Numbered from the stretch's first letter, positions 1 through 10,400 are shown. The stretch is 64,000 nucleotides of DNA from Salinimicrobium sp963709775 (GCA_963709775.1 CAVPXS010000017.1:124001-188000); one strand, 5' to 3'. Made by a program: numbers and translations. Notes: a model not told the origin generated them from the letters alone.

Positions 1-195
1 AGAGGTGTTTACAATCCGGTTTCTTACCTGCTTGTCTTCCATGGTAAGGCCCTGTTTCTTTTCCTTTTCTGTTAGCTCTCTCGGCACAATATCCAGCAGT
101 AAAACTTCCACTCCAATATTGGCGAAGTGACATGCAATCCCGCTGCCCATAATACCCGAGCCTATTATTGCAACTTTGTTAATTCGTCTTTTCAT
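1..195 (-). CDS. 3-hydroxyacyl-CoA dehydrogenase, N-terminal part (cut by window edge)
   Basis: The first 65 codons of a minus-strand gene that runs off the left edge. The start is the ATG at 195. Residues 6-20 form a Rossmann NAD-binding loop (IGSGIMGSGIACHFA, pattern GxGxxGxG) followed by an acidic residue at the end of beta-2 (LLLDI), as in FadB/FadN-type 3-hydroxyacyl-CoA dehydrogenases, which oxidise L-3-hydroxyacyl-CoA to 3-ketoacyl-CoA in beta-oxidation. It lies 38 bp behind a MarR regulator in the same direction, the usual start of the flavobacterial fatty-acid degradation operon. Whether an enoyl-CoA hydratase domain follows cannot be seen here. Confidence 0.82.
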   Translation of the reverse strand, partial: MKRRINKVAIIGSGIMGSGIACHFANIGVEVLLLDIVPRELTEKEKKQGLTMEDKQVRNRIVNTS

Positions 196-233
196 GTTAA
201 TATAAATTTTGACGATCACCGCGGTGACCTTTA

Positions 234-671
234 TTATTCATTATAAATTTTTCTGGACGCGATAAGGTCCATGATCTTGGAGGCTACTTCAATAAATTTA
301 TCCAGATCTTCCTGCGGAATTTCTTTTCTCACTGCTTCATCAAAGGTCAAAACCACCTTTTTTGAATAGTCTCTCATCTCCTTACCAAAATCGGTAAGAC
401 AAATGAGCACACTTCGGCCATCAACGGGATTTTTCTTCCGCGTAATAAGGCCTTTGTCTTCCATAGTTTTAAGGGTGCGCGACAAACTGGTCGCTTCCAT
501 TCCCATTTTTGGACCCAATGAAGTGGAGGGGGTGCCATTTTCTGGATCAATACTCAAGAGGGCAAAGCCCGTAGCCATTGTACTTCCTTCTTTACCTGCC
601 TCCTCATTATACATTTTAGAGATTGAGATCCAGGTCGCCCGGAGGACATAATCAATGGTTTTTTCTTTCAT
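234..671 (-). CDS. MarR family transcriptional regulator
   Basis: A 145-residue winged-helix protein of normal MarR length. The segment around residues 45-100 has the recognition helix and wing (GMEATSLSRTLKTMEDKGLI, then TRKKNPVDGRSVLICLT), with the conserved D-x-R of the wing. It is the first gene of an operon with the 3-hydroxyacyl-CoA dehydrogenase downstream, so the likely role is repression of fatty-acid degradation with release by an acyl-CoA or fatty acid; that ligand is inference. A dyad in its own promoter suggests autoregulation. Confidence 0.88.
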   Translation of the reverse strand: MKEKTIDYVLRATWISISKMYNEEAGKEGSTMATGFALLSIDPENGTPSTSLGPKMGMEATSLSRTLKTMEDKGLITRKKNPVDGRSVLICLTDFGKEMRDYSKKVVLTFDEAVRKEIPQEDLDKFIEVASKIMDLIASRKIYNE

Positions 672-678
672 AGAATCT

Positions 679-710
679 CAAAGTTAAGAAAATTTTGTTA
701 TGCACGCATA
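679..710 (-). promoter_or_regulatory. Candidate marR promoter with overlapping dyad operator
   Basis: On the minus strand a Bacteroidota -7 box TAACTTTG lies at 686-679, only 7 nt before the marR ATG at 671, so the mRNA would have almost no leader. The place of the -33 element, 19 nt further up, falls in the dyad TATGC-AC-GCATA at 699-710. A MarR dimer bound there would block the promoter. The dyad is short and the binding is inferred. Confidence 0.4.
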
Positions 711-830
711 GTAAATAAAAAAATATTTTCCTTCTATGGAATACCTCTCCTAAAATAATTAGAAAAACACAAAGAAACTCCCCGTTAAAGAGGAGTTTGA
801 CAGTTTTTTCGACAATTAGCTTAGATGGCC

Positions 831-1608
831 TTATCGGGGAGTGCTTTGGATCTTATCCTTTAGCTGAAACCAGGAATCGTGAAGAAAGAGCTTGATCTGG
901 GCATCATTGTTCTCTTCCAAAAGTCGGGGCAATTCTTTCCTTTCCAGCATGAAATCTATGAGAAGTGCCGATTCCTGCTGACTTAACTCCATAGTTTCTT
1001 CCATATAAGATTTATAATGTATCTCAAAAAAGGCAATATTTCTTTGCGCTTTTTCAATCCCAATATTCCGTTTTAACTTTTTGGTTCTGCCGTTAATTGC
1101 ATTTAAAATTGGATCAATTTCCAGGGATCCTCCCAGGATGCCCAATAAATGGATGAGTTTAAAATCCCCGGCAGTTCTAAGCCGTCTTTCATTCATGGAA
1201 AGCTTTTCTATTTTCTTCGGAATGATACCCAGGCTCACGACATTAATTTCTGAAGTTTCATTGACTACCACTTCTTTAAGTTCCATCGAACTTTCCACCA
1301 TCTCAAAAACAACCGGAAATTCCTGAAGGTCATCCCTGTTTTATAAACCTTATAAGATCCTCCATTCCCACATGCGATAAAACCAGGGTGTCTCCAGATT
1401 TAATGTTCAGTTCAAATTCGCCGTTTTTACCCGAAACTGAATATTTTCCTGAAGAAACATTATTTACATGGACGTTTTGTAGCAGATTTTCCTGGCTCTT
1501 GACTATTCCCCGCACCGGGAATCTCTCCTGTGCCTGAAGATTGAGAGAGAAAAGTGTGCAAAAAATAATAATGAGATACTTCAAAATTTTTGTGCTAATC
1601 CGGGACAA
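831..1608 (-). pseudogene. Carboxypeptidase-regulatory-like (CarboxypepD_reg) protein, frameshifted
   Basis: Two minus-strand reading frames join into one protein of about 258 residues. The first (1608-1330) has a signal peptide ending at LNLQAQ and the transthyretin-like beta-sandwich pattern of CarboxypepD_reg-like proteins (VRGIVKS, LQNVHVNNVSSGKYSVSGKNGEFELNI in pieces, GDTLVLSHVGM). It stops with TGA after FIKQG; the next frame continues with DLQEFPVVFEMVES and the family's MELKEVVVNE and the helical C-terminal half. One extra base in the GGG at about 1345 accounts for the break. A paralogue with the same plan lies at 49652-50407. An intact gene with an assembly error is as likely as a real pseudogene. 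Confidence 0.75.
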
Positions 1609-1739
1609 AATAGAACTTTAAAATAAAATAGGTGGAGAAAATGACATTTTTGAAGGTTATGTGCCTGGTGTCTTCATTAAAAAATCCTTTAAAAATCCAG
1701 CGTTACAATTATTATCTTTACCACATCAAAGAATATTAA

Positions 1740-2712
1740 ATGCTGAATTACCCAATACGTTTTGAACCCATTCTTAAGGAAAAGATATGGGGAGGAAATA
1801 AACTGAAACAAATCCTACATAAACCCTCAACCTCTGAAAATACCGGTGAAAGCTGGGAAATTTCCGGAGTCAAAGGTGATATTTCTGTAGTGGAAAATGG
1901 TCCTCTTAAAGGAAAGACTTTAAATGACCTTTTAGAGAGGTATAAAGAAAAATTGCTGGGGGAGAGGAACTTTAAAAAGTTTGGAGAAGAATTCCCTCTT
2001 TTGATCAAGTTCATAGATGCAAAGACCGAACTTTCGGTACAGCTGCATCCACACGACAGCATTGCAAGAGAACGCCACAACTCCTTCGGAAAGACTGAAA
2101 TGTGGTACATCATGCAAGCCGATGAAGGCGCAGAGATCAACGTGGGTTTCAAAAAGAGCATTTCTGAAGCCGAATATCTCGAGCACCTCAATTCCGGAAG
2201 GATCACAGAGTTGCTAAACTTCGAAAAAGTAACAAAAAGGAGATTCTTTCTTTATCAACACCGGAAAAGTTCACGCCATTGGCGCCGGAGTACTTTTGGC
2301 CGAAATTCAGCAGACATCAGATATAACTTATAGGATCTATGACTGGGACCGGGTGGATTCCGAAGGAAATTCCAGGGAATTACATACAGATCTTGCACTG
2401 GATGCTATAGATTTTGAGAGAAAAGAGGATTTTAAAATGGAGTATTCCCGGGAGGAGAATAGCTCCACCAATATTGCCAACTGCGAATATTTCACCACCA
2501 ACTTCCTTCCGGTAAAGGGGAGTGTAACAAAGGATTATTCAGATTTAGATTCCTTTGTCATTTATATGTGCGTAAGCGGGGAAGCAGAAATCAGCATTGA
2601 AGGAAATTCAGAAAAAATTATTCAGGGGCAGACGCTGCTAATTCCGGCAGAAAATTCTGAAGTACAAATCAATTCGAATGGAGCAGAACTTCTTGAAGTA
2701 TATGTCTCCTAA
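1740..2712 (+). pseudogene. manA: Mannose-6-phosphate isomerase, class I (frameshifted)
   Basis: A type I phosphomannose isomerase, which interconverts mannose 6-phosphate and fructose 6-phosphate. The N-terminal frame (from ATG 1740) has the cupin metal site with SVQLHPHD and KTEMWYIM. At an A5 run (2234-2238) the frame breaks; with four A's it reads VTKGDSFFINTGKVHAIGAGVLLAEIQQTSDITYR without interruption into the second frame, which ends at 2712. The combined length of about 323 residues is normal for the short bacteroidal form. No residue is missing apart from the frame break, so an assembly error is likely. A 53-bp terminator palindrome follows the stop. Confidence 0.85.
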
Positions 2713-2724
2713 ATATAAAAGGTA

Positions 2725-2777
2725 AAAATCAAAAACACCTTCCAGAAATGTCATTTTTGGAAGGTGTTTTTGATTTT
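2725..2777. terminator. Bidirectional terminator, 53-bp near-perfect palindrome
   Basis: Two 26-nt arms around one central base at 2751, with a single G/T mismatch. It starts with AAAATC and ends with GATTTT and lies between the convergent manA and lactonase genes, so it can terminate both. Its core AGAAATG-T-CATTTTT is one change away from a palindrome that recurs in the window. Confidence 0.85.
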
Positions 2778-2785
2778 AGTAGCAT

Positions 2786-3676
2786 CTAAAGGCCACCAAC
2801 ATTCATCTCCAGACTATAGAAGGAGTCCATGGCCGTGATGAATAATGTTTTGTTGTCCTTACCGCCAAAAGTAACATTGGCAGTCCATTCCTTATCGATT
2901 GGAATGTGAAGGATCTTTTCTCCTTGCGGATTGAACACTGTCACACCATCGCCGGTAAGGTAAAGATTCCCCTGCTCGTCTATGGTCATTCCATCAGACC
3001 CCAATTCAGTAAAAAGGGTTTTGTCTTCCAGTTTTCCGTCTTTTCCAATAGAGTATTTCCAGGTTTTATTATCCCCGATGTCGGCTACATAAAGAAATTT
3101 ACCGTCGGCAGTTCCAATAATTCCATTTGGCTTCACCAGACCCTCGGCTGCGATGAAAAGGCCTTTGCGGTTTGGGGTGAGATAATACACCCGCTGCTCC
3201 TTGATAGGCTGTTCAGTATGCTTCCAGTAATCTCTTTTGTAGAAAGGATCGGTAAAAAAGATTCCGCCATTGGGGGCGATCCATAGATCATTAGGTCCGT
3301 TAAATCTTTGTCCTCTAAATCCTCCGAGCAGCACACTCACCTCCTTATTGCTGTTAATCATCCAGATCTCCGAATGTTTATCGGCAGCGGCGTAGAGATT
3401 ATCATCAGCATCAAAGTAGAGACCGTTCGCACGGCCTGCATCTTCCATAAAGACATTCACTTTATTGTCCTCCACAGACCATTTATGAATGCGATTGTTC
3501 GGCTGATCTGTAAAATAGACATTCCCCTGAGTATCGGCGGCAGGGCCTTCGGTAAATTCAAAACCGTCGGCAACAAGCTGCAATTCTGCGCCATCGGCAA
3601 TAAGGTTCTTGTCCTGGGCTTTTCCCGAAATACTGAACAAAATTGTAACGAGAAAAATATTACTTGGTATTTTCAT
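2786..3676 (-). CDS. SMP-30/gluconolactonase family protein, exported
   Basis: A 296-residue six-bladed propeller of the SGL/SMP-30 family with an N-terminal signal peptide (ILFSISGKAQ, cleavage before DKN). Family landmarks are visible: FEFTEGPAADTQGNVYFTDQ with the metal-binding Glu, the NGPNDLWIAP loop, VKPNGI and GSDGMTIDEQGNLYLTG. Relatives hydrolyse sugar lactones such as gluconolactone. It is followed after 35 bp by an aldo-keto reductase on the same strand, which fits a periplasmic-to-cytoplasmic sugar-lactone or sugar-aldehyde pathway. The exact substrate cannot be read from the sequence. Confidence 0.85.
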   Translation of the reverse strand: MKIPSNIFLVTILFSISGKAQDKNLIADGAELQLVADGFEFTEGPAADTQGNVYFTDQPNNRIHKWSVEDNKVNVFMEDAGRANGLYFDADDNLYAAADKHSEIWMINSNKEVSVLLGGFRGQRFNGPNDLWIAPNGGIFFTDPFYKRDYWKHTEQPIKEQRVYYLTPNRKGLFIAAEGLVKPNGIIGTADGKFLYVADIGDNKTWKYSIGKDGKLEDKTLFTELGSDGMTIDEQGNLYLTGDGVTVFNPQGEKILHIPIDKEWTANVTFGGKDNKTLFITAMDSFYSLEMNVGGL

Positions 3677-3711
3677 AGAGTTATTGTCTTTTCAATGTGG
3701 GTTCTACATTT

Positions 3712-4722
3712 TCAATTGTCACTATTATTTTTTTTAAGGATTCCCTCAATTTTTTCCAGTTCTTCTTTGCTGAATTTCAGGTTTTGGAGCCCTGCAATAT
3801 TGTCTTTAAGCTGGGAAACCTTACTCACTCCTATTAAAACGGAGCTGACTCTCTGATCTTTTAGTAACCATGCAATTGCCATTTGAGCAAGGGATTGATT
3901 GCGACCTTCGGCAATTGCATTCAGTTCTTTAACCTGCTCCAGAAGTCGGGGAGTGATTTTGGTTTTATCCAGATAGCCGCCTTCAATTGCTGCACGGGAA
4001 TCTTCCGGGATTCCATGCAGATATTTTGAGGTGAGTATTCCCTGTTCCAGGGGCGAAAATACTATGCTGCCCAGGCCTTCTTTCTCAAGGGTGTCAAGCA
4101 ATCCATCTTCAACCCAACGATCGAACATGTTATAGCGGGGCTGATGAATTATAAATGGAGTACCGAGGTTGCGCAGTATTTCGGCAGCTTTGGCTGTCTG
4201 CCCGGCCGAATATTGTGATACGCCAACATAAAGAGCTTTTCCCTGCCGCACGATCTGGTCCAAAGCACCCATTGTCTCTTCCAGGGGAGTGGAAGGATCT
4301 GGCCTGTGGTGGTAAAAAATATCTACATAATCCAGTCCCATTCGTTTAAGCGACTGGTCCAGACTTGCGATGAGATACTTTCGGGAGCCGAAATTTCCAT
4401 AGGGTCCCGGCCACATATCCCAGCCTGCTTTGGTCGAAATTAGCAGCTCATCACGATATTGTTGGAAGTCTTCTTTGAAGATCTTTCCGAAGTTAGTTTC
4501 TGCCGAACCGTAAGGAGGCCCATAATTATTGGCAAGATCGAAATGGGTAATTCCATGGTCGAAAGCTGTTCGAAGGAGTTGTTTTGAATTTTCAAAACTG
4601 GTGGTATTTCCGAAGTTGTGCCAAAGGCCAAGAGAAAGCAGAGGCAGCTTTATTCCGCTTTTTCCACAACGGCGATATTCAATTTTTTCGTAGCGGTCTT
4701 CGGCCGCAGTATATGAACTCAT
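3712..4722 (-). CDS. Aldo/keto reductase, YghZ (L-glyceraldehyde 3-phosphate reductase) type
   Basis: A 336-residue NADPH-dependent aldo-keto reductase. The catalytic tetrad is present: Asp in HFDLANNYG with Tyr shortly after, Lys in ISTKAGWDM and His in DIFYHHRPDP. The N-terminal YRRCGKSGIKLPLLSLGLWHNFG and YGPPYGSAE are typical of the YghZ / potassium-channel beta-subunit branch (AKR14). The cofactor segment SSVLIGVSKVSQLKDN sits near the C-terminus. It is transcribed ahead of the lactonase as a two-gene unit. The physiological aldehyde is unknown. Confidence 0.88.
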   Translation of the reverse strand: MSSYTAAEDRYEKIEYRRCGKSGIKLPLLSLGLWHNFGNTTSFENSKQLLRTAFDHGITHFDLANNYGPPYGSAETNFGKIFKEDFQQYRDELLISTKAGWDMWPGPYGNFGSRKYLIASLDQSLKRMGLDYVDIFYHHRPDPSTPLEETMGALDQIVRQGKALYVGVSQYSAGQTAKAAEILRNLGTPFIIHQPRYNMFDRWVEDGLLDTLEKEGLGSIVFSPLEQGILTSKYLHGIPEDSRAAIEGGYLDKTKITPRLLEQVKELNAIAEGRNQSLAQMAIAWLLKDQRVSSVLIGVSKVSQLKDNIAGLQNLKFSKEELEKIEGILKKNNSDN

Positions 4723-4873
4723 AATTTATTTTTTGTTGAGAATTTTTTGATAGAAAGGCTGTAGTTTTTCTGAAAAATAATAAGTGTCATTTATTACTTT
4801 TTTGGGACTCTAATTTACGGTTTTCCTGTAGATCCTCTTTTACCGATTCCTTCAAATTCAGATATTATTATAA

Positions 4874-4906
4874 AAAAAATGTCCGGGATATTACCCGGAC
4901 ATTTTT
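4874..4906 (-). terminator. Intrinsic terminator of the acyl-CoA synthetase gene
   Basis: An AAAATGTCCGGG / CCCGGACATTTT hairpin with a six-base loop, followed on the minus strand by an eight-T run. It lies 19 bp after the acyl-CoA synthetase stop. Confidence 0.85.
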
Positions 4907-4924
4907 AATTAGTTCTTCACCAAT

Positions 4925-6703
4925 TTAATACTTCTCATAGATCCCGTCATACAGGTTCTGGTAAAGCTTGATGATATTCCTGCGCTTCAGCTTCATAGTA
5001 GGAGTGAGGTGTTCCCCTTCAATGCTCCAAACATCGGGAGTGAGTTCAAATTTTTTGATCTTTTCCCAGCTTCCGAATTTTTGGTTGTAGAAATCCACTT
5101 CTTCCTGGATCCTGGCTTTAACCTGAGTATTATTTATGAGGTCTGCGTTGCTTGATCCTACTTCAATATGTTTTCTTTTGGCCCATTCCCTCAAGAATTC
5201 AAAGTCGGGCTGGATTAGAGCTGCAGGCATTTTTTCGCCTTCCCCAATAACCATTAGCTCGGCAATGAAGCGGGATTGCTTCATTTGATTTTCAATGACC
5301 TGAGGCGCAACATACTTCCCGCCGGAAGTCTTGAACATTTCCTTTTTACGATCTGTGATCTTGAGGAAACCTTCGCTGTCCACTTCCCCTATATCTCCAG
5401 TGTGGAAATAACCATCTCCATTAATGGCTAATTTGGTCTTTTCAGGTTCTTTATAATAGCCTTTCATAACATTAGGACCTTTACAAAGGATCTCTCCGTC
5501 TTCGGCAATTTTCACTTCCACATCTCTAAGGACCCTTCCTACCGTTCCAATTTTAAAACCATGGTTTCTCTGGTCATTAACGGCTATTACCGGAGAGGTT
5601 TCGGTTAATCCATAACCCTCCATTACCGGAATTCCCGCAGCAGCGAAAACCCTTGCAAGTCTTGGCTGTAAAGCCGCGCTACCCGATACTATAAGTTCAA
5701 TATTGCCTCCCAAACCTTCTTTCCATTTAGAGAAAACCAATTTCCGGGCCAGGCTAAGCTGGGTTTCATACCACCAGCCTTTAGCGCCATAAGGTTCGTA
5801 CTCCAGGCCTAGTTCTACTGCCCAGAAAAATAATTTTTGTTTGATCCCGCCAACAGTTGAACCTTTTGCGATGATCTTATCGTAAACTTTTTCCAGAAGC
5901 CTTGGTACAGCCGAAATTACGTGAGGTTTTACCTCCTTAAGGTTGTCACTAATTTTGTCAATTGATTCGGCAAAATGAATGGATACACTGTAATATTGAT
6001 ACAAATAAAGGATCATCCTTTCAAAAATGTGGCAAACAGGAAGGAAGCTTAGAGAGACGTAACTTCCAAAATCAAAAGGTACCCGCTCTGAACTTAGCAG
6101 CACATCGCTTACAATATTTTTATGGGTAAGCATAACTCCCTTTGGTCTCCCGGTAGTTCCCGAAGTATAGATAAGGGTGGCAAGATCATCTTCTTTAACT
6201 GCCTTTTTCCTGGCTTCAACCTCTTCCTGGTTGGACTTGTCCTCACCCAGTTTCAGGATCTCAGTCCAATTTTCGGCTCCTGCGATCTCATCAAAGGTGT
6301 AAACACCTTTTAATTTTGTGTTGCCACGAATGGTATTAAGCTTGTCAAGGATCTCCTTGTCTGAAACAAAACAATAAATAGACTCACTGTGGTTGAGTAC
6401 ATATTCATAATCTTCCTCAGAAACTGTGGGATATATGGGCACATTTTGGGCACCGAGCTGTAAGATCCCAATGTCCATTATGTTCCATTCGGAACGGTTA
6501 CTGGTGGAGATCACCGCAATTTTATCATTTGGCTGGATCCCCAAACTTAGCAGCCCGCGGCTTACAGCATTAGCCTTGTCAATGTATTCCTGTGTAGAAA
6601 TGGGTTCCCACTTCCCATTATACTTAGTTACCAGGGATTTTTCAAGAGGGGCATTTTCCAATTGAAAATATGGAAAATCAAAGAGTCTTTTTATTTCAAT
6701 CAT
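4925..6703 (-). CDS. Long-chain fatty-acid--CoA ligase (AMP-forming)
   Basis: A 592-residue FAA1/FAAA-type acyl-CoA synthetase that activates fatty acids to acyl-CoA with ATP. The P-loop motif YTSGTTGRPKG is at residues 179-189, the linker motif GYGLTETSP near 360, and the adenylate-binding stretch YFHTGDIG with DRKKEMFKTSGGKYVAP near 430-465; all key residues are kept. The protein is monocistronic here with its own terminator. In flavobacteria this gene is often close to the MarR-led beta-oxidation operon, which in this window is 4 kb away on the same strand. Confidence 0.93.
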   Translation of the reverse strand: MIEIKRLFDFPYFQLENAPLEKSLVTKYNGKWEPISTQEYIDKANAVSRGLLSLGIQPNDKIAVISTSNRSEWNIMDIGILQLGAQNVPIYPTVSEEDYEYVLNHSESIYCFVSDKEILDKLNTIRGNTKLKGVYTFDEIAGAENWTEILKLGEDKSNQEEVEARKKAVKEDDLATLIYTSGTTGRPKGVMLTHKNIVSDVLLSSERVPFDFGSYVSLSFLPVCHIFERMILYLYQYYSVSIHFAESIDKISDNLKEVKPHVISAVPRLLEKVYDKIIAKGSTVGGIKQKLFFWAVELGLEYEPYGAKGWWYETQLSLARKLVFSKWKEGLGGNIELIVSGSAALQPRLARVFAAAGIPVMEGYGLTETSPVIAVNDQRNHGFKIGTVGRVLRDVEVKIAEDGEILCKGPNVMKGYYKEPEKTKLAINGDGYFHTGDIGEVDSEGFLKITDRKKEMFKTSGGKYVAPQVIENQMKQSRFIAELMVIGEGEKMPAALIQPDFEFLREWAKRKHIEVGSSNADLINNTQVKARIQEEVDFYNQKFGSWEKIKKFELTPDVWSIEGEHLTPTMKLKRRNIIKLYQNLYDGIYEKY

Positions 6704-6781
6704 TTATTGATTTGTTACTATAATCTCTGCAAAATAGCAAAAGAAGCATCTATTTCAAATAAAATATTAAAAATCTCATTT

Positions 6782-7151
6782 TTAGACACAACTTTTTAAT
6801 AGTTCGATTCCTTTAAAGGCAGTTTCTTTAGTCATTTGAAAATTGGGTAAAAAGAGCAGGCTGGAACCTTCAGTGTTCATTAGCAGCCCCTTTTTCATGG
6901 CTTTTTCCTTAATTGTAGAAGCATAATCTTCATCTTTAAGATCTATAGAAAGGGCGCTCGCCATTGCGAATTGCATCCTCTATCTCGCTGACTCCCCAGC
7001 CCAGATTTCCTACGCCAGCACCACCAAGGAAATCAATGTATTCTTTTCCTTCGGCACCATATATATAACTTCCTTCTGCTTTTACAACTTCCAGGTCCAG
7101 AGCCGGATTCCCTCGTCCAAAGTATTCTTTATCTTTTTCTTTTACAGTCAT
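6782..7151 (-). pseudogene. Class III aminotransferase remnant with a large internal deletion
   Basis: Only the two ends of a PLP-dependent class III aminotransferase are left. The N-terminal 60 codons from ATG 7151 read YFGRGNPALDLEVVKAEGS, then GKEYIDFLGGAGVGNLG and GVSEIEDAI, the normal start of this family. At about 6965 the frame passes into the C-terminal 60 codons in another frame (ALSIDLKDEDYASTIKEKA, then GLLMNTEGSSLLFLP and KGIELLKSC). Roughly 300 central residues, including the PLP lysine, are missing. Unlike the single-base breaks elsewhere this cannot be a base-calling error and is a true remnant. Confidence 0.82.
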
Positions 7152-7366
7152 TTCTTAAGCTTTTCCTTAAAAGTTAAGGAATAAATTGTAGCAGGAATGT
7201 TAGTAAAAGGTGAAACCGTAGAGAAATCCGGATTTAATTTTTTTGATGCACTTTTTCTGGGTCTACTAAAATTATTGGCTACGATACCGATACTTATACT
7301 TACGAAGAAAATACTGTAGTCAATTTTGTAGACGGAGAGGCCGAAGTACAGTATGGATCTAAAATA

Positions 7367-7401
7367 AAAACGTCCGACGGAATTTATCTGTCGGACGTTT
7401 T
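7367..7401 (-). terminator. Intrinsic terminator of purL
   Basis: Twelve-bp arms AAAACGTCCGAC / GTCGGACGTTTT with an 11-nt loop lie 19 bp after the purL stop, with a T-rich tail on the minus strand. The gap 7152-7366 otherwise shows only an unconvincing start-less plus-strand frame. Confidence 0.85.
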
Positions 7402-7419
7402 CTTTGTTTAAACTTTAAT

Positions 7420-10400
7420 CTATCTTTTTTCCAGCCACTTTCTGGCATTTACAAAAGCTTCGATCCAGGGACTTATTTCATCTTCTCTATCCTTTGGGTA
7501 GTGAGCCCAGTTCCAGGGGAAGGTAGAACGCTCCAGGTGTGGCATCATTGCCAGGTGGCGGCCGTTGTCACTTACGATCATTGCAGTATTGTAGTGAGAA
7601 CCATTAGGATTGGAAGGATAGGTCTCATACCCATATTTTCCAATGATGTTATAACGTTCTATTTCATAAGGAAAGCTGAATTTCCCTTCCCCGTGTGCAG
7701 CCCATATTCCAAGGCGGCTACCTGAGAGGGTAGACATCATCACCGAATCATTTTTTTCGATCTCCATAGAGGTGAAGTTACACTCAAACTTGTGAGATTC
7801 GTTGTGCAGCATTTTTGGTTTCTCCTCATGGTCCGGGTGCAGTAATCCAAGTTCCATGAACAGTTGACAACCGTTACATACTCCCAGGGACAAGGTGTCT
7901 TCTCTCGCGAAAAAGTTGTCCAGGGCAGCCTTGGCTTTTTCATTGTACAGGAATGCTCCGGCCCAGCCTTTTGCACTTCCCAAAACATCTGAATTTGAAA
8001 ATCCACCCACCGCTGCGATGAATTGAATATCCTCCAGATTTTCCCGCCCGGTGATCAGGTCGGTCATATGTACGTCCTTCACGTCAAAGCCGGCAAGGTC
8101 CATAGCGTAAGCCATCTCCCTTTCTGAATTCGATCCTTTTTCCCGGATAATGGCAGCCTTGATTCTTTGTCCTTCTTTTAGAGCCGGAATTTTTCCGCTG
8201 AAACCTTCCGGAAACCTGAAGTGCAGCGGCTGATTGGCGTAATTCTTATAACGCTCGGTAGCATTGTCTATTCCGCTTTGCCTCTCATCAAGCAGGAAAG
8301 AAGTTCGTGACCAGGTATTCCGTAGCTTCGGAATATCGAATTTCAGGTTTTCTCCCCCGTTCTTGATCTTCAGGGTCTTTCCTTCAGTTGCTTTTCCAAT
8401 CTTGAAGAACTCTACTTTCTGATCCTTCAAAATGGCTTCTACACTCTTATCTTTCGCCTGAAAAACTATTCCGCAGTTCTCGGCAAAAAGTAATTTCACG
8501 CTGTCTTCTTCTCCCAGTTTTGAAAGATTAAGTTCGGCAGCAAGATCTACATCTGCAAAGCACATTTCCAGAAGGGTCGTGATCAATCCTCCCGAAGCCA
8601 CATCGTGACCTGCAAGGATAAGATCCTTCCGAATCAATTCCTGAACTGCATTAAAGGCTGCAGCGAATTTTTTGTCGTCTTTTATTGTAGGTGTCTCGGC
8701 GCCAACTTTGTTAAGGATCTGTCCAAAGGAAGAGCCTCCAAGTTTATACGTGTCCTGTGAAAAATTGATATAGTAAATAGATCCACCGTCTTTTTGCAAT
8801 ACCGGTTCCACAACCTTAGTGATCTCATCACAATGTCCAGCGGCAGAAATGATCACTGTGCCCGGGGCCAATACATTTCCGTCTTCATAACGCTGCTTCA
8901 TGGAAAGAGAATCCTTTCCTGTAGGCACATTTATTCCCAGGCTAATAGCAAAATCTGATACTCCCTGCACTGCCTCATAAAGTCTCGCATCTTCTCCTTC
9001 GTTATTACATGGCCACATCCAGTTAGCCGATAAGGAAATTGACTTCAAGCCTTTTTCAAGAGGTGCCCAAACGATGTTAGTAAGTGCTTCGGCAATCGAA
9101 TTGCGGGAACCGGCTACAGGATCGATCAATGCCGAAACAGGGGAGTGTCCAATAGAAGTAGCCACGCCATTTTTTCCTTTATAATCAAGAGCCATTACTC
9201 CGCAGTTGTTTAGTGGTAACTGCAACGGCCCTGCGGTTTGTTGTTTTGCCACTCTTCCTGTAACACAGCGGTCAACCTTGTTGGTAAGCCAGTCTTTAGA
9301 ACCAACAGCTTCCAGGAGCAGGACACGGTCAAGGTAACTGTGCAGGTCTTCCTGCCTGTATTCTACATCGGCATATTTCCTGTCAACGGTCTTGTCTTTC
9401 ATGACCATTTTCGGTGAGCTGCCAAACATATCACCCAAAGCAAGGTCCATAGGTTTTGCCCCGGTTTTTTTGCTTTCAAAGGTGAACTGCCTGTCCTCAG
9501 TCACATTTCCTACAGAATATAGCGGTGTCCTTTCTCTCTCAGCGATCTTTTGCATTTGCTTTAGATCCTTTTCAGAAATGATAAGGCCCATTCGCTCCTG
9601 TGACTCATTTCCTATAATTTCTTTAGCCGAAAGTGTAGGATCTCCAACGGGTAACTTATCCAGATCAATATTTCCACCGGTATCTTCCACCAGTTCGCTA
9701 AGGCAGTTGAGGTGCCCGCCGGCACCGTGATCGTGAATGGATACGATTGGGTTTTCATCGGCTTCTACCATTGCACGAATGGTATTAGCGGCCCGTTTTT
9801 GCATTTCGGGGTTCGAGCGTTGGATGGCGTTAAGCTCAATACCACTGCTGAATTCCCCTGTATCTGCCGAAGAAACTGCGGCACCACCCATTCCAATCCG
9901 GTAATTTTCTCCTCCTAAAACAACGATCTGATCTCCCTTTTTTGGAGCTCCTTTGATCGCCTGGTCGGCTTTTCCGTAACCAATTCCGCCTGCCATCATG
10001 ATCACCTTGTCATAACCCAGTGCTCTTCTGTTTTCGGAATGTTCGAAAGTAAGGACCGAACCTGCAATAAGCGGCTGCCCGAATTTATTCCCAAAGTCAG
10101 ATGCCCCATTGGAAGCTTTGATAAGAATGTCCATCGGAGTTTGGTAGAGCCATGGCCTTGCCGGGAAAGCGTCTTCCCATGGTCTGTTTTCTTCAAGTCG
10201 GGAGTAGGAGGTCATGTAAACAGCAGTTCCTGCCAGGGGCAGCGAACCTTTCCCGCCTGCAAGCCTGTCGCGAATTTCGCCTCCACTTCCCGTAGCAGCT
10301 CCGTTAAATGGCTCTACTGTGGTTGGGAAGTTGTGGGTTTCGGCCTTTAGAGAAATGACCGAATCAAAATCTTTCTTTTTATAATAATCTGGTTTGTCTG

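Noticed and set aside
1748..2206. Long antisense frame opposite manA (152 codons), and similar ones opposite purL, carB and hisS
   Set aside because: They mirror the codon pattern of strongly conserved genes on the other strand and match no protein family that I recognise.
7247..7411. Start-less plus-strand frame of 54 codons (GYDTDTYTYEENTVVNFVDG) before purL terminator
   Set aside because: Composition is protein-like, but there is no start codon, it runs through the purL terminator hairpin, and I know no matching family. Could be a gene remnant; not supportable as a gene.
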